Assembly (NCBI GenBank): GCA_964594065.1
Contig: CAZQKX010000011.1
Location: forward strand, 1-64,000
From: 4572-13 sp964594065
GTDB taxonomy: Bacteria; Planctomycetota; Phycisphaerae; Sedimentisphaerales; Anaerohalosphaeraceae
Reading direction: 5' to 3'
DNA: 64,000 nucleotides
Part shown: in pieces, positions 61,366-64,000 of the stretch
Numbering within the stretch: position 1 is the stretch's first letter
How the letters are laid out: every line of letters starts with the position of its first letter
Program-made: the position numbers and the translations under genes
The notes under the pieces: model-generated
The model's database searches: none
The model's input: only the letters and a program-made list of their open reading frames with translations
Told to the model about the DNA's origin: nothing

Positions 61366-64000
61366 TCATTCCCCCGACCACAGCCATTGTCTGGCGAAAT
61401 CGGCAAAGTCGACAATGTCCACTCGACCGTCAAGATTCAGGTCGGTATCCAGCAGGTATTCAACCCGCATCCAGTCGGCGCAAAGCGTATCCAGATCGAG
61501 CACGCCCACCTGGTTATCATGGTCCAGGTCGGCCATATTGCCGACGGGATTGGCCGACATACTCGCTTCCGGCGTGCCGCCATAGGCGCCCATATTAACC
61601 CTGCCCCCATGCGGCCAGAGTTCATTTTGCCAGTCGTTCGGATCACCTGGTATGGCATCATGGGGTGTCCCTACATCAATGCACGGACTTGTTACAGTAT
61701 CATAGATCCATTGGGGAGGAATGGTTTCCCAGAAATCATCGTTTGCATCAGTCGGTGTTCCATTGTTACTCAAAACTTTATCTTCCGGTTTCCAACGACC
61801 ATACTCACTTTTTAGATGAAAATCTCCTTTTGCTGCATCTGCGAACAATGGATTGCTGTTGATATTTCCTGTTCCCCCACCCCAACCTTGGATACAGCTA
61901 TAGCTCGGTATTGAGCCGTAATAGAGTTGATCTCCGGAAACCCAGGCATTGTTTTCCCAGATAATATTGTTTGAAATTCCACCATCACATTCATACAATC
62001 CACCCCCATCTCTAGCCGTATTACCGAAGATAGTGCAATTCGTAATGGCGGCATCACAATGATACAATCCGCCACCATTCCAATTAGCCGTATTACCGAA
62101 GATAGTGCAATTCGTAATGGCAGCATCACAATGATACAATCCGCCGCCATAATTAGCCGTATTGTCGGAGATCGTGCAATTTCTAACCACACCATAAATA
62201 CGATTCATGCCGCCACCTCCGAATTGTGCTGTATTACTCATAATCATACAGTTGGTAATAGTGCCACAACGAATCATGCCGCCTCCAGCTCCTCCAGATA
62301 TATTACCGACGATTTTGCAGTTAGTAATTGATCCATTACAACTAGCCAAACCGCCCCCATCACTAGAGCTCGTATTTCCGGTAATCACGCAGTCGCTGAT
62401 CGCACCATGGCAATAAGCCAATCCACCGCCAAAGTGGTCGCTCGTATTATCGGTAATCAAACAGTGAGTAATCGTTGCAAGTGAGTAATTCCCAAAAATA
62501 CCTCCACCAACATTGTCTGGAGAGGTTCCAGATGCACTTCCGTTCCTGATTGTAAAACCGCTCAAAACACAATCAGGTGTTTCATTGCCGGAATATTCTA
62601 CAACGTGTCCATTTTGATCACCGTCAATAATCGTCGTCGCAACAACATTGGGATCGGCCGGATCTGTTGAGGTTAGGATAATATTTTTTCCATTAAAGTT
62701 GATATTTTCATAATAAGTTCCCGGCATGACTGTAATTGTATCACCCGATACTACAGCATCAATTGCCGCTTGAATTGTCGGATAATCCCGCGGAACTACA
62801 ACGGGTCCCACCTGGAGATTTACAAAAATATTTTGTGGACTGTTTTCAGCCGCAGTATCAAATACCTCGAAGGAATAGCTGTAGGGTCCATCGGACAATC
62901 CGGTAATATCCACAGACACCGTAACGCCTTCACCTTCATTATGCTCCAGACTACCGGCAGTCGGCGTTAATGTCAGCCAGTCCGGTTTGTTGGTTAAATC
63001 CAGCAACCAGTTCAGCATCCCGCCGCCGGAATTGGAGATTATCAGTATTTGATCATCAGGATTTACTCCGGCTTCAAGTGCATAAAATCTAAGTGTATTC
63101 GAAGAGACATTTAGGATCGGCCCAACAATATCCAGGTTCACTGTCACTGACTGCGGGCTGTTTTGTGCTGCCGGATCACTCACATCAAATGCGTAGCTGT
63201 ATTGACCGTCAGACAGGCCGTCAATATCCACAGATAACGTGATATTCTCACTTACATCGAAATCCAAACTGCCGCTGGTTGGTGCAATCGTCAGCCAGTC
63301 CGGTTTGCCGGTTAAATCCAGTGACCAGTTTAATATCTGGTCTCCATATTTTCTTACCAACAAAGTCTGATTGACAGGATTACTCCCCGCTTCATATGCA
63401 GTAAAAGTAAATGCCCTTGGAGTTACATTATAATAAGGTTTATTGGGATCGACATGAAATTCATATGCTCCCATGTCCGCAATTGCTGTCGTGTCGCCAT
63501 CGCCATCAAAGGGTCTTGGAGTCCCCTCAATATCCGTCGGTGACAGGCCACCCGGCGGTGTATTTGTCCCGGCGTCAATACAATTGGACCACGACATTAA
63601 ATGAAAATCCCATTCGGCTTGATTACCTGAAGACGTATCTACGAACAGCGGATCGCTATTGATATTACCCGTCCCGCCACCGGACCAATTCTGAATACAG
63701 CTAAAGGTCGGTGTTGAACTGGAAGCCAACTGATGCCCGGAATTAACAGCGCTATTATACCAGACAATACAATTAGTGATAGTACCGGCGCATCCATAAA
63801 TTCCACCGCCGTTGCTGAAACTACTGTTCGCTGTATTATTCGTAATCGTACAGTTGGTAAGAGCGCCATCACAACGATTCAATCCGCCGCCATGCCAGTT
63901 AGTTATATTGCCGGCGATCGTACAGTTGGTAATCGGGCCATCGCAATCATACAAACCGCCGCCATAATGACCACTATTCCCACGAATCGTACAGTTAGTA
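61366..64000 (-). CDS. Beta-helix repeat protein with dockerin-like tail, 5' end outside window
   Basis: The frame stays open to the right edge, so only the last 877 or so residues are seen. A first array of repeats (NCTI..N....GGGLY.CDG.ITNC) at the visible start gives way to two BACON-like sandwich repeats (NVTPRAFTFTAYEAG, NVSSNTLRFYALEAG; about 63440-62810). A second beta-helix follows, opening PRDYPTIQAAIDAVVSGDTITVMPGTYYENI, with at least six copies of a 23-24 residue Asn/Cys/Gly repeat. The tail is a two-repeat dockerin-like domain (DLDHDNQVGVLDLDTLCADW, DLNLDGRVDIVDFADFARQW). It is a surface or secreted protein of unknown ligand. No enzyme motif was found. Confidence 0.8.
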   Translation of the reverse strand, partial: TNCTIRGNSGHYGGGLYDCDGPITNCTIAGNITNWHGGGLNRCDGALTNCTITNNTANSSFSNGGGIYGCAGTITNCIVWYNSAVNSGHQLASSSTPTFSCIQNWSGGGTGNINSDPLFVDTSSGNQAEWDFHLMSWSNCIDAGTNTPPGGLSPTDIEGTPRPFDGDGDTTAIADMGAYEFHVDPNKPYYNVTPRAFTFTAYEAGSNPVNQTLLVRKYGDQILNWSLDLTGKPDWLTIAPTSGSLDFDVSENITLSVDIDGLSDGQYSYAFDVSDPAAQNSPQSVTVNLDIVGPILNVSSNTLRFYALEAGVNPDDQILIISNSGGGMLNWLLDLTNKPDWLTLTPTAGSLEHNEGEGVTVSVDITGLSDGPYSYSFEVFDTAAENSPQNIFVNLQVGPVVVPRDYPTIQAAIDAVVSGDTITVMPGTYYENINFNGKNIILTSTDPADPNVVATTIIDGDQNGHVVEYSGNETPDCVLSGFTIRNGSASGTSPDNVGGGIFGNYSLATITHCLITDNTSDHFGGGLAYCHGAISDCVITGNTSSSDGGGLASCNGSITNCKIVGNISGGAGGGMIRCGTITNCMIMSNTAQFGGGGMNRIYGVVRNCTISDNTANYGGGLYHCDAAITNCTIFGNTANWNGGGLYHCDAAITNCTIFGNTARDGGGLYECDGGISNNIIWENNAWVSGDQLYYGSIPSYSCIQGWGGGTGNINSNPLFADAAKGDFHLKSEYGRWKPEDKVLSNNGTPTDANDDFWETIPPQWIYDTVTSPCIDVGTPHDAIPGDPNDWQNELWPHGGRVNMGAYGGTPEASMSANPVGNMADLDHDNQVGVLDLDTLCADWMRVEYLLDTDLNLDGRVDIVDFADFARQWLWSGE
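62016..62160. repeat. 72-bp tandem repeat within the beta-helix gene
   Basis: The segment beginning CCGTATTACCGAAGATAGTG at 62016 recurs at 62088, 72 bases later, with few changes, coding for a 24-residue unit (TNCTIFGNTANWNGGGLYHC plus DAAI). Weaker copies extend both ways. Near-identity at base level points to recent duplication or gene conversion inside the array. Confidence 0.8.

Noticed and set aside
1..64000. CRISPR array or phage region
   Set aside because: No regularly spaced direct repeats with unique spacers and no phage structural or integrase genes were seen; the only tandem repeats are protein-coding.
1..64000. tRNA or rRNA genes
   Set aside because: No TPsiC-type GTTCRANTC segment with a matching acceptor stem and no rRNA core sequence was found by eye; a tRNAscan run would settle it.

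Overview
The window looks like a chromosome segment of a carbohydrate-degrading planctomycete, probably a Phycisphaerae/Sedimentisphaerales-type bacterium. This rests on a combination of traits: C-terminal dockerin-like repeats on many secreted proteins without a visible cohesin, a PEP-CTERM protein, a prepilin-type protein with the H-X9-DG signature, an ECF sigma factor paired with a FecR anti-sigma protein, a DUF5703 lipoprotein, and a PheT lacking its tRNA-binding OB domain. Lineage is inferred from gene content only; no rRNA gene is present.

Layout. 43-7054 (+): a serpin, a secreted HEAT-repeat protein and three tandem DUF4139-like secreted paralogues. 7319-8766: a HAD phosphatase, a strong candidate for a small structured RNA on the minus strand with its own promoter, and a PEGA lipoprotein, set among palindromic repeats. 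9197-29655 (-): an accessory polysaccharide block. In transcription order it holds an ECF sigma factor, a FecR protein with an apparent carbohydrate-binding C-terminus, an H-X9-DG prepilin-like protein, two related starch-binding-like proteins (one with a dockerin half, one with PEP-CTERM), GH66, GH13 and GH57 enzymes with dockerin-like tails, a GH31 enzyme, a decayed transposase, a GH2 enzyme and UxaE. 29656-31205: a noncoding stretch and a FliA/WhiG-like sigma factor.

31464-39397 is mixed: DUF1294, a PhoD-like phosphatase, a nucleotide-sugar dehydrogenase, AsnA, PanE, ThyX, a small GtrA-like zinc-ribbon membrane protein and a secreted rhodanese with a dockerin-like tail. 39687-48813 (+) is a second catabolic block: GH116, an orphan sugar-binding lipoprotein, GH29 fucosidase, CE7 esterase and a DUF5703/GH95-like lipoprotein. 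It faces a minus-strand set of an M60-like metallopeptidase and two large beta-helix proteins. 57430-61353: an epimerase fragment, a solitary short pheT, and a divergent sigma-54 activator. From 61366 to the right edge lies the 3' part of another large beta-helix/dockerin protein.

How it fits together. The minus block reads as a sensor (ECF/FecR) next to secreted alpha-glucan binding and cleaving proteins, followed by uronate and beta-glycoside functions. The plus block suits a fucosylated, acetylated glycan or glycoprotein. The most unusual points are the candidate RNA at about 8041-8179, modules inserted inside other domains (a LamG inside a beta-helix N-terminus, a sandwich module splitting dockerin repeats in two proteins, and a module inside GH116), and a palindromic repeat carried in frame inside a DUF4139-like gene.
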